64,000 nt of DNA from Chryseobacterium arachidis (lineage in GTDB: Bacteria; Bacteroidota; Bacteroidia; Flavobacteriales; Weeksellaceae). Positions 8,613 through 17,125 of this stretch are shown one piece after another (position 1 is the first letter of the stretch; the number at the start of each line of letters is the position of its first letter). The notes beneath the pieces are model-generated. The model was not told the DNA's origin, did not search any database, and was given only the letters and a program-made list of their open reading frames with translations. A program made the position numbers and the translations under genes. The DNA lies in the NCBI RefSeq assembly GCF_900129245.1, contig NZ_FQUT01000014.1:40265-104264 (forward strand), given 5' to 3'.

Positions 8613-8697
8613 ATGTTTGCCGTTCGTAGGAACCCCAGCAATAATTTTAAAGAAATACTATAATACTAAGCCCAGATTCCTACGGAATGATAAACAT
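8613..8697. repeat. Imperfect palindromic intergenic element
   Basis: Inverted arms ATGTTT...CGTAGGAA (8613-8632) and TTCCTACG...AAACAT (8677-8697) with further partial matches between them. It looks like one copy of a dispersed palindromic repeat; only one copy is in this window. The rest of the gap (8576-8922) holds the glutamate dehydrogenase terminators. Confidence 0.4.
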
Positions 8698-8802
8698 TGG
8701 GGTTAGGTTAAACTTCATAATTATCATTAGCTGAGTGAAACGCCTTTGCGACCGAAAAACATGCAGACTAATTAAAAAAATATCCTAGCGAACGTAGCGT
8801 TA

Positions 8803-8833
8803 AAATAAAAAGCGCTGAATAAATCAACGCTTT
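8803..8833 (-). terminator. Second possible terminator downstream of glutamate dehydrogenase
   Basis: Minus-strand stem AAAGCG...CGCTTT extended by inner pairs, then a T-rich tail. Confidence 0.45.
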
Positions 8834-8886
8834 CTCCTTTCACTTTTTTACTTTTATCCCATTTATAGTCCCGGGAACAGGTTATA

Positions 8887-8917
8887 TGAAAAAAGGTCGG
8901 GAAATCTTCCCAACCTT
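8887..8917 (-). terminator. Terminator of glutamate dehydrogenase gene
   Basis: Minus-strand stem GGTTGGG / CCCGACC (one G-T pair) followed by TTTTTT, a few bases after the stop codon. Confidence 0.75.
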
Positions 8918-8922
8918 TATAT

Positions 8923-10281
8923 TTATACTACTCCCTGAGCCAACATTGCCTCTGCTACTTTTACGAAGCCGGCAATATTTGCACCTTTTACGTAGTTTAC
9001 ATAGCCGTCTTCCTCTTTTCCGTAGTCTCTACAAGCTTTGTGAATCCCGATCATAATCTCTTTCAATCTTGCGTCTACCTCTTCAGAAGTCCAGTTCAGA
9101 CGGATTGAGTTTTGAGTCATTTCAAGACCTGAAGTGGCAACACCTCCGGCGTTAGAAGCTTTCCCCGGAGAGAATAATACTTTATTGTCTAAGAAATAGT
9201 TGATGGCATCTAATGTTGAAGGCATATTTGCAGCTTCAGTCACACAAACACAACCATTTTCTACCAATACCTTAGCATCTTCAAGATCCAGTTCGTTTTG
9301 GGTTGCAGAAGGAATGGCAACATCACACTTCACTTCCCAAGGACGTTTCCCGGCAAAGAATTCTGCAGAAGGATATTTTTTAGCATAATCTTCAGCCCTG
9401 TTGTTTCCTGACGATCTTAACTCTAATAGATAATCGATTTTTTCTCCGTCGATTCCATCTTTATCGTAGATGTATCCGTCCGGTCCGGAAATAGTTACTA
9501 CTTTTCCGCCCAGTTCATTTACTTTTTTGATAACTCCCCAAGCCACGTTTCCGAAACCTGAAACCGATACAATTTTATCTTTAAAAGTCTGTCCGATTGT
9601 TTTAAGCATCTGCTCTGCGAAATACACCACACCGTATCCTGTAGCTTCAGGACGGATTAATGAACCACCGTACGCAAGTCCTTTACCAGTCAATACACCA
9701 GTAAATTCGTTTCTGATTTTCTTATATTGTCCGAATAAATATCCGATTTCTCTGGCTCCAACACCGATATCTCCTGCAGGAACGTCTGTTTCAGGCCCGA
9801 TATGCTTGCACATTTCCGTCATGAAAGCCTGGCAGAAACGCATTACTTCCATATCAGATTTTCCTTGCGGATCGAAGTCTGAACCACCTTTACCACCTCC
9901 CATCGGAAGTGTAGTCAATGAGTTTTTAAATACCTGCTCAAAAGCTAAAAATTTAAGAACCGAAAGGTTTACGGTAGGATGGAAACGAATTCCCCCTTTG
10001 TATGGCCCGATCGCAGAGTTCATCTGGATTCTGAAACCTCTGTTTACCTGGATTTCTCCTTTATCGTCAACCCATGGAACTCTGAAGATGATAATTCTTT
10101 CAGCTTCCGCCATTCTTTCCAGAAGTTTCATTCCTGTGTATTCCTTCTTCGTCATAATAAACGGAATCACGGTAACAGCAACTTCTTTTACTGCTTGTAA
10201 AAATTCTGGCTCGTTAGGGTTTTTTGCCTCAATTTTTGCTATAAATTCTTGTATTTTCTGGTCAATATTATATTGTTCCAT
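8923..10281 (-). CDS. gdhA: Glutamate dehydrogenase, NADP-type hexameric
   Basis: A 452-residue enzyme that interconverts 2-oxoglutarate plus ammonium and glutamate. The nucleotide-independent active-site block PMGGGKGGSDFDPQGKS carries the catalytic lysine (about residues 122-138). The PAGDIGVG loop and the Rossmann motif SGFGNVAWG (about 237-245) are also visible. The length equals the short hexameric bacterial class. The reading frame continues 18 codons upstream, but a full promoter (10308-10337) lies inside that extension, so the ATG at 10281 (MEQYNIDQ) is the true start. Monocistronic. Confidence 0.95.
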   Translation of the reverse strand: MEQYNIDQKIQEFIAKIEAKNPNEPEFLQAVKEVAVTVIPFIMTKKEYTGMKLLERMAEAERIIIFRVPWVDDKGEIQVNRGFRIQMNSAIGPYKGGIRFHPTVNLSVLKFLAFEQVFKNSLTTLPMGGGKGGSDFDPQGKSDMEVMRFCQAFMTEMCKHIGPETDVPAGDIGVGAREIGYLFGQYKKIRNEFTGVLTGKGLAYGGSLIRPEATGYGVVYFAEQMLKTIGQTFKDKIVSVSGFGNVAWGVIKKVNELGGKVVTISGPDGYIYDKDGIDGEKIDYLLELRSSGNNRAEDYAKKYPSAEFFAGKRPWEVKCDVAIPSATQNELDLEDAKVLVENGCVCVTEAANMPSTLDAINYFLDNKVLFSPGKASNAGGVATSGLEMTQNSIRLNWTSEEVDARLKEIMIGIHKACRDYGKEEDGYVNYVKGANIAGFVKVAEAMLAQGVV

Positions 10282-10307
10282 ATAATTAGGGTTGAATATT
10301 ATCTCAA

Positions 10308-10337
10308 CAAATTTAATTTTTTTTTCAAGATTCACAA
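10308..10337 (-). promoter_or_regulatory. Flavobacterial promoter of gdhA
   Basis: Minus strand: TTG at 10335-10337, 19-base spacer, TAAATTTG at 10308-10315. A full consensus match that also fixes the gdhA start. Confidence 0.7.
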
Positions 10338-10471
10338 TAGCTGAATGAATGATTGTTGAAAATTTAATAATATAATGACTTAATATTATTAAATTAATAA
10401 TTAAAGCATTAATTTTATTAAAAATTAAATGTTATGTTTAAAACAATGCAATATTAAGAAATCATTAAATA

Positions 10472-11581
10472 TCATATTGCTAAAAATTGTCTCCCTGAAA
10501 ATGATTTTACTTTCCCTAAAAGTTCCAATTCGAGAATTACCGGTAAAATTTTGTGTGAAGAAAGATCCGTTTTTTCAATAATATCATCTAAGCTGATCTG
10601 AGGATTTTCTGTAATAATCTTAAAGATTAACTCCTGACCGTCCGTAAGTTGAATAGCCACTTCACTGCGGGGAAATAATTCTTCTATTGTTGTACGGGGT
10701 TTATCAAGAGAGAGATTGTCTATAAGATCTTTAATCGTAGAAATTGCTGCTGCTTTATTCTGAAAAATAAGATGATTACAGCCCTGGCTTTGCTTATCGG
10801 TAATTTTTCCTGGCAAGGCAAACACCTCCCGATTGTACATATTGGCAAAAGTAGCGGTACTGATAGATCCGCCGCCAAATGCCGTTTCCACAACGATTGT
10901 GGAAGGAGAAATGCCGGCCACGACACGATTTCGCTGTATAAAATTTTCCCGGTCGGGCTTTCTTGATGAATTAAATTCCGTAAACAATGCACCGCCTTCT
11001 TCAAGAATTTTTTCTGATAATTTTCTGTTTTTGGCAGGATATAAAATATGAAATCCGTGCGCCAATACAGCAGCAGTTGGGATCTGATGACGAATTGACT
11101 GCTCGTGAACTTCTTTATCCACACCCAATGCCAGACCGCTTACGGAAATGTACTGACAGGATTTTGTCTCTTCAAAAAAATCGTGGATAAACTGCTTGCC
11201 GTAGGAAGTCATATTCCTTGTTCCGACAATACTTACTTTCTGTTTAGAATGATCAAAATGTCCTTTTTGATAAAGAATGGCCGGAGCATCATCGCATTCG
11301 TGCAGCAATTTTGGAAGTTGCTGAAGGTGTCTGAGATTAATTTCAACATTATGGTTTTCGCAGAATTTCAGCTCTTTTTCTGCAAATTTCAAATGCTCAG
11401 GATTTCCGATATCGGAAACCATTTTCTTTCCGAAGCCGTCGAGTTTTTTATATTCTTTTGGGACGTTTTCCCATGCATTTTTTGCATTTCCAAAGGTGCG
11501 GACAAGCTTATGGAAATTGATATCGCCTATTAGATTACATTCGCGCAAAGCGATCGAGTAAAGATGTTCTTCAGAATACAT
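10472..11581 (-). CDS. dprA: DNA-processing protein A
   Basis: A 369-residue DprA/Smf protein that loads RecA on incoming single-stranded DNA during natural transformation. It has an N-terminal SAM/HhH-like region, a Rossmann-like core with VSIVGTRNMTSYG (about 115-127), SGLALGVDKEVH (150-161) and FIQRNRVVAGIS (220-231), and a C-terminal winged-helix domain (about 305-369). The frame extends five codons to a GTG, but a TACATTTG promoter box overlaps that GTG, so the ATG at 11581 is preferred. Located between gdhA and rhomboid, all on the minus strand. Confidence 0.93.
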   Translation of the reverse strand: MYSEEHLYSIALRECNLIGDINFHKLVRTFGNAKNAWENVPKEYKKLDGFGKKMVSDIGNPEHLKFAEKELKFCENHNVEINLRHLQQLPKLLHECDDAPAILYQKGHFDHSKQKVSIVGTRNMTSYGKQFIHDFFEETKSCQYISVSGLALGVDKEVHEQSIRHQIPTAAVLAHGFHILYPAKNRKLSEKILEEGGALFTEFNSSRKPDRENFIQRNRVVAGISPSTIVVETAFGGGSISTATFANMYNREVFALPGKITDKQSQGCNHLIFQNKAAAISTIKDLIDNLSLDKPRTTIEELFPRSEVAIQLTDGQELIFKIITENPQISLDDIIEKTDLSSHKILPVILELELLGKVKSFSGRQFLAI

Positions 11582-11595
11582 TTGTGTTGTTTTCA

Positions 11596-11603
11596 CAAAT
11601 GTA
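11596..11603 (-). promoter_or_regulatory. -7 promoter element (TACATTTG) of dprA
   Basis: TAnnTTTG match 14 bases before the ATG at 11581. It overlaps the alternative GTG codon and so argues against it. Confidence 0.5.
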
Positions 11604-11648
11604 ACAATTTTATGAATATTAATTCACTGTAAAATAATGTTTTAAATA

Positions 11649-12419
11649 CTATTTCCCCCTCAATTCATCCAGACGATCCCAGATATCATCTTTCTTTTTA
11701 TAAGGCAGCTCCAGGAAGTCATCCGGATGGTTTTCTTTGTATTCCTGCCAAAGTTTATCATCTTTTTCACTGTAATAATTAGGAAATTCCCAGATAAATT
11801 TCTTCTTTTTATCTCCTATTTTCTTAAACATAAAAGCCAGAATAATACCTACGACTCCACCTGCTAAATGCGCCTGCCAGGATATTTTACTCGGTTCTTC
11901 AAGATTAGAGAACAATTCTTCCGGCAACATCCCCCAAACCAGACTTCCGTAATATAAAACTACTAATAAAGAGATGGTCAGCAGCTTCATATTCCATTTA
12001 AAAACCCCGCTGAAAAAAAGAAAAAACGCCAATACATACACCACCCCACTCGCTCCGATGGTACAGGTATATAAATAATCTCCCGTCATAATATCAATCG
12101 GCGGAAGAAGCCACACCAGAAATCCTGTTGCCAGCCAGCCGATGATAAAGACCTTATTCGCCACCAAGGGGTAAAATTGATAAAGTAAAAACATCAGCAC
12201 CGCAATCGGGATAGAGTTTCCGATAATATGATCCATGTTTCCATGTAAGAGAGGTGAAGTAATAATTCCCAACAGGCCTTCCGGCAACAATGGAATGATC
12301 GCCCCGAAACAGCTTTGAAAAAAGCCGTGCATCTGTAAGAAAAAGCCCAACCACATCGCTGCAAGCATTAGCGAAGGATAGATCATAGCTTTCTTGGAAA
12401 TTACATTATTTTTAAACAT
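11649..12419 (-). CDS. Rhomboid family intramembrane serine protease
   Basis: A 256-residue polytopic protein with about six membrane helices. The catalytic serine sits in IGASG (Ser124) and the catalytic histidine in WQAHLAGG (His184). The upstream LLHGNMDHIIGN segment (residues 58-69) supplies the oxyanion-hole His/Asn of rhomboids. A hydrophilic tail of about 55 residues follows the last helix. By family knowledge it cleaves membrane protein substrates inside the bilayer; the substrate is unknown. Upstream of dprA with a 67-base gap and probably separately transcribed. Confidence 0.93.
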   Translation of the reverse strand: MFKNNVISKKAMIYPSLMLAAMWLGFFLQMHGFFQSCFGAIIPLLPEGLLGIITSPLLHGNMDHIIGNSIPIAVLMFLLYQFYPLVANKVFIIGWLATGFLVWLLPPIDIMTGDYLYTCTIGASGVVYVLAFFLFFSGVFKWNMKLLTISLLVVLYYGSLVWGMLPEELFSNLEEPSKISWQAHLAGGVVGIILAFMFKKIGDKKKKFIWEFPNYYSEKDDKLWQEYKENHPDDFLELPYKKKDDIWDRLDELRGK

Positions 12420-12686
12420 AGTCTTTCAACGTCAAATGAAAAGCCAATGATAAATTTCGGAAAAAATGTCGATGAATCAATTGATTTACATTTTATTTCA
12501 GACAAAAAGTAATGATTCGCAGCGGTTACATCCCGAAATACGACTCTTTTGTCATTGAAACACATATAACAGCTTATTTTTTAATAATTGAGGTATTAAA
12601 ATCGCTCTAAAAACACCATTTGTAAGGTTTAATTTTTTTTATTCAAATTTATATTTAATATTTTAGCGGTTGAAAATTTTGGAATC

Positions 12687-13616
12687 ATGAAGAAGTTTTT
12701 ATTCATTCTTTTATTTTATTTAGGTTTTTTCAGCCATGCGCAGGTAGTTATCATAGACACTGCTGCTGTACCCGTAGATACCATAAAACACTGGTCTGTT
12801 CTGGGAAAACAAGCTTTAATGTTTAATCAGGCAGCCTTTTCCAATTGGGTTGGCGGTGGTGCCAACAACGTGGGCTGGCTTGCCAGTGTGGATTATAATA
12901 TTACCTACGAAAAAGACAATGATCTTTGGGAGAACATCATCCTTCTAAATTACGGACAAAATGATACGAAAGGGGTTGGCGTAAGGAAAACCCAGGACGT
13001 TATTAATATATCGACCAATTATGGAAGAAAATTCTTCAAAAGCTGGTACCTTTCTGTAGGTGCAGGATTACAATCGCAGTTTTCTGCCGGGTATGAAGAC
13101 GGAAACAATCCCGAGGCAAAGAAAATCTCTAATTTTATGGCTCCGGGATATCTGAACGTCGGTATGGGTATCACATACAGGCCCAACGATAATGTAAATG
13201 TAACGTTGCGCCCTACCAACGCCAGATGGGCTTTTGTTTTGGATAAAGAACTTCAATTAGCAGGAAATTACGGTTTGAAGGCCGACGGAGACACTTCTTT
13301 GCTGCAGTTCGGTTTTCTGGGGACTGCTTATTATAAAGTAAAGCTAATGGAAAATGTGAACATTACCAACACGGCTTCTGTATTCTCGAATTATCTTGAT
13401 CATCCGGAAAGGCTGGTTTTGGCCTATGGAATGGTTTTGAATTTAAAAGTTAATAAATTTATTTCCTCTAATATTACTGTAGATGTTCTTTACGATCATA
13501 ATCAGATTAAGAGAACCCAGCTAAAACAGACGCTGGGAGTTGGCTTGGCATATACATTAAATAACGGTGTAAAACGTTCCGACAGAAAAGACAGCCAGTG
13601 GTGGATTAAAAAATAA
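12687..13616 (+). CDS. DUF3078 outer-membrane protein
   Basis: A 309-residue protein with a signal peptide (cleavage near ...FSHAQ, residue 19). The marker block WSVLGKQALMFNQAAFSNWVGGGANN (about 34-59) and LLNYGQNDTKG define DUF3078. The rest alternates in the manner of an outer-membrane beta barrel. The family is common in Bacteroidota and of unknown function; transport or envelope integrity are guesses. A strong terminator follows at 13633. The 267 bases upstream contain no recognised feature. Confidence 0.9.
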   Translation: MKKFLFILLFYLGFFSHAQVVIIDTAAVPVDTIKHWSVLGKQALMFNQAAFSNWVGGGANNVGWLASVDYNITYEKDNDLWENIILLNYGQNDTKGVGVRKTQDVINISTNYGRKFFKSWYLSVGAGLQSQFSAGYEDGNNPEAKKISNFMAPGYLNVGMGITYRPNDNVNVTLRPTNARWAFVLDKELQLAGNYGLKADGDTSLLQFGFLGTAYYKVKLMENVNITNTASVFSNYLDHPERLVLAYGMVLNLKVNKFISSNITVDVLYDHNQIKRTQLKQTLGVGLAYTLNNGVKRSDRKDSQWWIKK

Positions 13617-13632
13617 GAAATTTCATAATGAT

Positions 13633-13664
13633 AAAACTACCTCATAACAGAGGTAGTTTTTTAT
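13633..13664 (+). terminator. Terminator of the DUF3078 gene
   Basis: Perfect 11-bp stem AAAACTACCTC / GAGGTAGTTTT, six-base loop, then T's. Confidence 0.85.
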
Positions 13665-13743
13665 TTTGTATCGTCTTTATATGTAATATTTGTTTAAACT
13701 AAATGTGTTCTTTTTTCTTCTTAATTTACTTTAAACAAAATAT

Positions 13744-13964
13744 CTAAGAGCCTGTTTAAATTTTAATTAATAAATTTTTATAGCTCTTTCTTAATTTTCT
13801 AAATTAAAATAAACTTTATTCTTTATTAACATTAAGCAATTCAGTCAATTAAGGTGTTTTTTGATTAAGAAATCAATAAATTGATTTTTATTAAGTTTTT
13901 TTAAGCTAAATACTCTTAATTTCTTAATGTTAAAAGCAAATTATAAATTTAAACAGACTCTAAG
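13744..13964. mobile_element. MITE-like element, copy 1 (221 bp)
   Basis: A non-coding element bounded by 20-base terminal inverted repeats. Left is CTAAGAGCCTGTTTAAATTT (13744-13763); right, read on the other strand, is CTTAGAGTCTGTTTAAATTT (13945-13964), 18 of 20 matching. Inner inverted segments include TTAACATTAAG and CTTAATGTTAA. Copy 2 is at 17859-18072 in the same orientation. Too short to code for a transposase, so it would need one in trans. No target duplication could be assigned by eye. Confidence 0.65.
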
Positions 13965-13980
13965 TCTTATGTATTTAAAC

Positions 13981-14010
13981 AAAAAAGAGACTGTTTAAAA
14001 AAACAGCCTC
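13981..14010 (-). terminator. Terminator of the T9SS cargo gene
   Basis: Minus-strand stem GAGGCTGTTT / AAACAGTCTC followed by TTTTTT. The stem sequence resembles the nearby MITE termini, so it may be a captured end of that element. Confidence 0.7.
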
Positions 14011-14053
14011 AAGATAATTATTGAAAAAACTAAAACTACTGGGATCTATTGTA

Positions 14054-15022
14054 TTATTTCTTAATAAATTTATTTCTGTACAATTTTCCGTCTTTTGTTT
14101 TTGAAACCACTAAGTAAGTTCCAGGAATAAGAGAGCTTACATTAATCGGTTCATTATACTGATGATCTTTTTTCTGCTGGATCAGCTTTCCGGACATATC
14201 AATAATGGAAACCTCAGCATATTTTTTGTCTGCTTCCCGTCCGATATATAAGAATTGTGAAGCAGGATTAGGATAAATACTTAAGCTGTTTTCTTTGGGC
14301 TTTACTTCTCCTGTCCCTAAAGTTTCGCAGAAATTCCAATTCCCGAAGTTCAATTTAATGAATGCAAAGTCTCCTAGAAATTCGCATTGATCCGGACAAT
14401 ATTCTGTACATGCATAAAATCCGTAATGTCCTGAATCCGTAGCCGTATAAGAATCTCCTGTTTCTCCAGCAATGATGCAAGGGTCTGACGGCGAAGCCGG
14501 AATGTTGGAAGGAACACATCTGAACCAGGTATGAACGCCATACACTTGCGGATAACCGTTGCTCAGTTGTACCGAAGCGCCGTTACACACATTATACTCA
14601 CCGTTTACCTCTTCGAAAGTTCCCGGAGTAAAATCTGCCATCATAAACGGTAACCCGTACGCATATCCGTCTGCAAGGATCGGCGTGCTTTCTGCCACAC
14701 AGTCTCCTTCCGTAACTTCAACTTTAAAATAATACAGCATATCCGCAGTCCCGTTAATCGTTAACGACTGAGAAGTTGCTCCCGAAACAGGCACCCATGG
14801 GTTTGGATTAGGAGTCTGCCAGTCCCATTCTTGCTTATACCATTGATAAGAACCATACGTTTGTGTGGTAGATAATGTTTCTGATTCTGTATTACAGAAA
14901 ACTACTTTATCGGGAAACATAGCTCCCAGCCTTGGACTTGTAACGACAGGATCACATTGCTGTGCCTTCAGATTGATGATTCCTAAAAAAAGGATACTTA
15001 AAAAAATTAGTTTTGTTTTCAT
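14054..15022 (-). CDS. T9SS-secreted surface protein with C-terminal sorting domain
   Basis: A 322-residue protein with a signal peptide (cleavage near ...INLKAQ, residue 21) and Cys-rich, Ig/PKD-like repeats in the body (two SYQWYK / HTWFRC type segments). The last 75 residues are a type A T9SS sorting domain: LSIYPNPASQFLYIG, IIDMSGKLIQ, the PGTYLV turn and the basic KFIKK end. It should be exported by the Por secretion system and anchored or released outside. It follows the beta-barrel gene by 32 bases in the sigma-factor operon, so its expression probably depends on that sigma factor. No enzymatic domain was seen. Confidence 0.88.
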   Translation of the reverse strand: MKTKLIFLSILFLGIINLKAQQCDPVVTSPRLGAMFPDKVVFCNTESETLSTTQTYGSYQWYKQEWDWQTPNPNPWVPVSGATSQSLTINGTADMLYYFKVEVTEGDCVAESTPILADGYAYGLPFMMADFTPGTFEEVNGEYNVCNGASVQLSNGYPQVYGVHTWFRCVPSNIPASPSDPCIIAGETGDSYTATDSGHYGFYACTEYCPDQCEFLGDFAFIKLNFGNWNFCETLGTGEVKPKENSLSIYPNPASQFLYIGREADKKYAEVSIIDMSGKLIQQKKDHQYNEPINVSSLIPGTYLVVSKTKDGKLYRNKFIKK

Positions 15023-15054
15023 ATGAAAAATATTTTGTGATTTGATATTAAATA

Positions 15055-16467
15055 TTAGTCAAGCATGAGCCTGATTCCGAATTTCAGATTGAAATTCAGA
15101 GGTTTTTCTTTATAAATAGTATTTAAGGAGCTGTTGTCTTTAAAATGATATCCAACCCCCGGTTCTGCATAGATCCCGATATTCTTGATTATTTTTAATT
15201 GTAATCCCACAGCCGTATTTACAGATACCTGAACAGGTTTTTCGCTGATTTTCTCTTCTGTCTGATCTTTGGTAACACCCTCAACATTGTATTTTGTTTT
15301 AACATCTCCTGAAACCGCTTTTTCAATCATCCCGCCCCCGGTTACATATCCGGTAAAAGCTCCCTTTTGAATGACATTATAATTTACCTGCACCGGAATT
15401 CCGATATAATGAATATTCTGTTCACTGCTGATGAAATTGTTTCCGTTTCCAGAAGTAAGTTGTGCCGAAAGCTTTGTATAATTGATCCCCGTTCCTATTC
15501 CCCAACGCTTTCCTATATTATAATACACGGAAGCCCCAAATGTAATGGGAGTTTTATGCTTGATTGTGGCATCTACTTTTTTATCCTGATTCGCTAAAAG
15601 AATGGCCATCAAAGGATCTTCGCCCAATTCGGCAGTCCAGATTTCAGGAAGGATTGGCATTGTTCCGTTTAAAGTAGCATATCCCGGGAACTGGTCGGTA
15701 GAGTTTGAAGAAGCATTTCCTGTAAGTACCCCTACCGTCCAGGATTTTTTTATTTTGCTTCCAGCTAACTTCGCTTTTTTATCTTCCTCAAACTTTTCCT
15801 TCCATTCTCTTTCCTGTTTCGTCAGAAGCTCGTGAGTTTCCGACGTTTCATCTATCTTTTGTTGTCCTTCGACGGCATTCTTGATTTCTTCTTGTGCTAA
15901 ATTATTTTCAGATAAACTTTCAGTTTTATTATTACTAAAATTCTGTGATTGGTTATCTTTTAAAATATCAGACGCAGAGTTTATGATCTTATCCAGAGGA
16001 TTTATAAAAACATTGTTTGCAAAAACATGATTTGTATTTGTTTGATTATCAAAGTTTAAATCATTTTCTTTCTGAATAGAATTCTGCAAATCTTCATTCT
16101 TTTCTCTGATTATATTTGATACGATTTGATCCTTAAAAGACAAATCATCAGATTTTGTTTTGCCCTGCTGCGAATTTTCTGTTTCAGAGAATTCTTTTTT
16201 AAAATCAAAATCAATCAGCCTGCCCAGCATAAAAAATATGACAATAGCTGCCGCAACACTTCCAATACGGTAAAGAAGTGGTTTATAATTCGTCTTTGAA
16301 GAATTTTTAGACTGTGCTTTAAGATCCGTATTTACGATAGGAATTATTTTTTTGTCTTCTTCCTCCGTAAAAATCTCGTCCCTGATATTTTTCCACAATC
16401 CGTCAGGAACGTCTTCTGTGTGATCTTCCATCTTTTTGCGCAGATCATTCAACCAATCATTACTCAT
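15055..16467 (-). CDS. Predicted envelope-spanning anti-sigma/outer-membrane beta-barrel protein
   Basis: A 470-residue protein with an unusual layout. Residues 1-65 are hydrophilic and look like the cytoplasmic head of an anti-sigma protein (VPDGLWKNIRDEIF), with no signal peptide. Residues 66-82 form one membrane helix preceded by Lys/Arg (inside-positive). Residues 85-235 are a long Asn/Gln/Glu/Lys-rich linker. From about 240 to the end are beta strands of the PorT/OmpA-type outer-membrane barrel (SWTVGVLTGNASS, FGASVYYNIGKRWGIGTGINYTKL, NIGIYAEPGVGYHF, C-terminal LKFGIRLMLD). It overlaps the sigma-factor gene by eight bases. Inference: it holds the sigma factor and senses the outer membrane. 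Confidence 0.82.
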   Translation of the reverse strand: MSNDWLNDLRKKMEDHTEDVPDGLWKNIRDEIFTEEEDKKIIPIVNTDLKAQSKNSSKTNYKPLLYRIGSVAAAIVIFFMLGRLIDFDFKKEFSETENSQQGKTKSDDLSFKDQIVSNIIREKNEDLQNSIQKENDLNFDNQTNTNHVFANNVFINPLDKIINSASDILKDNQSQNFSNNKTESLSENNLAQEEIKNAVEGQQKIDETSETHELLTKQEREWKEKFEEDKKAKLAGSKIKKSWTVGVLTGNASSNSTDQFPGYATLNGTMPILPEIWTAELGEDPLMAILLANQDKKVDATIKHKTPITFGASVYYNIGKRWGIGTGINYTKLSAQLTSGNGNNFISSEQNIHYIGIPVQVNYNVIQKGAFTGYVTGGGMIEKAVSGDVKTKYNVEGVTKDQTEEKISEKPVQVSVNTAVGLQLKIIKNIGIYAEPGVGYHFKDNSSLNTIYKEKPLNFNLKFGIRLMLD

Positions 16468-17026
16468 ATTGCGCTGTTTTAGACATTTTATATTCTTTTA
16501 TTTTCCGGGCAAGCATTGATTTTGCTCTGTGAAACTGTGAAGCCGAAGAGTTTTCTGCAATCCCCAGTATTTCCGCAATTTCTTTATGACTTTTCTCTTC
16601 AAATACATAGAGATTGAAAACCGCCCTATACCCTTCCGGCAGGGAACGAATCATCTCCATGATCTCTGCTTGAGAAATTTCTTCAAAATCAGGTTCTTCA
16701 TCCGTTTCTGTATCTGCAATTTCCAGATCTTCTGCTGTTGTTTTAAAGTCAGAATTCTTTTTAATATGTTTTAAAGATTCATTCACCACAATTCTCGTCA
16801 TCCATGCCCTTAAAGAACCATTTCCTCTGAATTCAAACGAATCAACGGAACGAAACATCTGGATAAAACTGTTCTGCAGAACATCATGAACGTCGTCACC
16901 ATTGATAATATATCGTGAGCATACATAAGTAAGACTGCCTGAATAAGCCTCAAAAAGCTCTTTCCAAGCCGCTTCCTCCTTTTTCAGGAGGCGGTCTGCC
17001 AAAATCTGTTCCTTATCTATTTTCAT
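16460..17026 (-). CDS. ECF RNA polymerase sigma factor
   Basis: A 188-residue sigma-70 family protein of ECF type. Region 2 covers about residues 20-90 (DVLQNSFIQMFRSVDSFEFRG and the WMTRIVVNESLK recognition part), an acidic linker follows (about 95-120), and region 4 lies at about 125-180 (LPEGYRAVFNLYVFEEKSHKEIAEILGIAENSSASQ helix-turn-helix). It would direct core polymerase to a small regulon. The gene overlaps its putative regulator by eight bases, and the T9SS cargo gene completes the operon. A TATCTTTG box is 43 bases upstream. Confidence 0.93.
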   Translation of the reverse strand: MKIDKEQILADRLLKKEEAAWKELFEAYSGSLTYVCSRYIINGDDVHDVLQNSFIQMFRSVDSFEFRGNGSLRAWMTRIVVNESLKHIKKNSDFKTTAEDLEIADTETDEEPDFEEISQAEIMEMIRSLPEGYRAVFNLYVFEEKSHKEIAEILGIAENSSASQFHRAKSMLARKIKEYKMSKTAQYE

Positions 17027-17069
17027 TCACTGCTCGCAAGATTGTCCTACTGCCACTTGCCGGTACATG

Positions 17070-17077
17070 CAAAGATA
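17070..17077 (-). promoter_or_regulatory. -7 promoter element (TATCTTTG) of sigma-factor operon, beside a hairpin
   Basis: Minus-strand TATCTTTG followed by GC. It overlaps the end of a hairpin (AGATAGG...GCCTC / GAGGC...CCTATCT, about 17073-17115), which may be the terminator of the upstream lipoprotein gene or a regulatory structure. Confidence 0.5.
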
Positions 17078-17125
17078 GGCAGCCTCCCGTAAGAGGCTTA
17101 TCCTATCTGACAAATAACCATTACT

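Noticed and set aside
9470..10285. A 271-codon open frame on the plus strand opposite gdhA
   Set aside because: It lies wholly inside the well-supported gdhA gene, has no recognisable domain, and its composition follows from gdhA codon use read in antisense.
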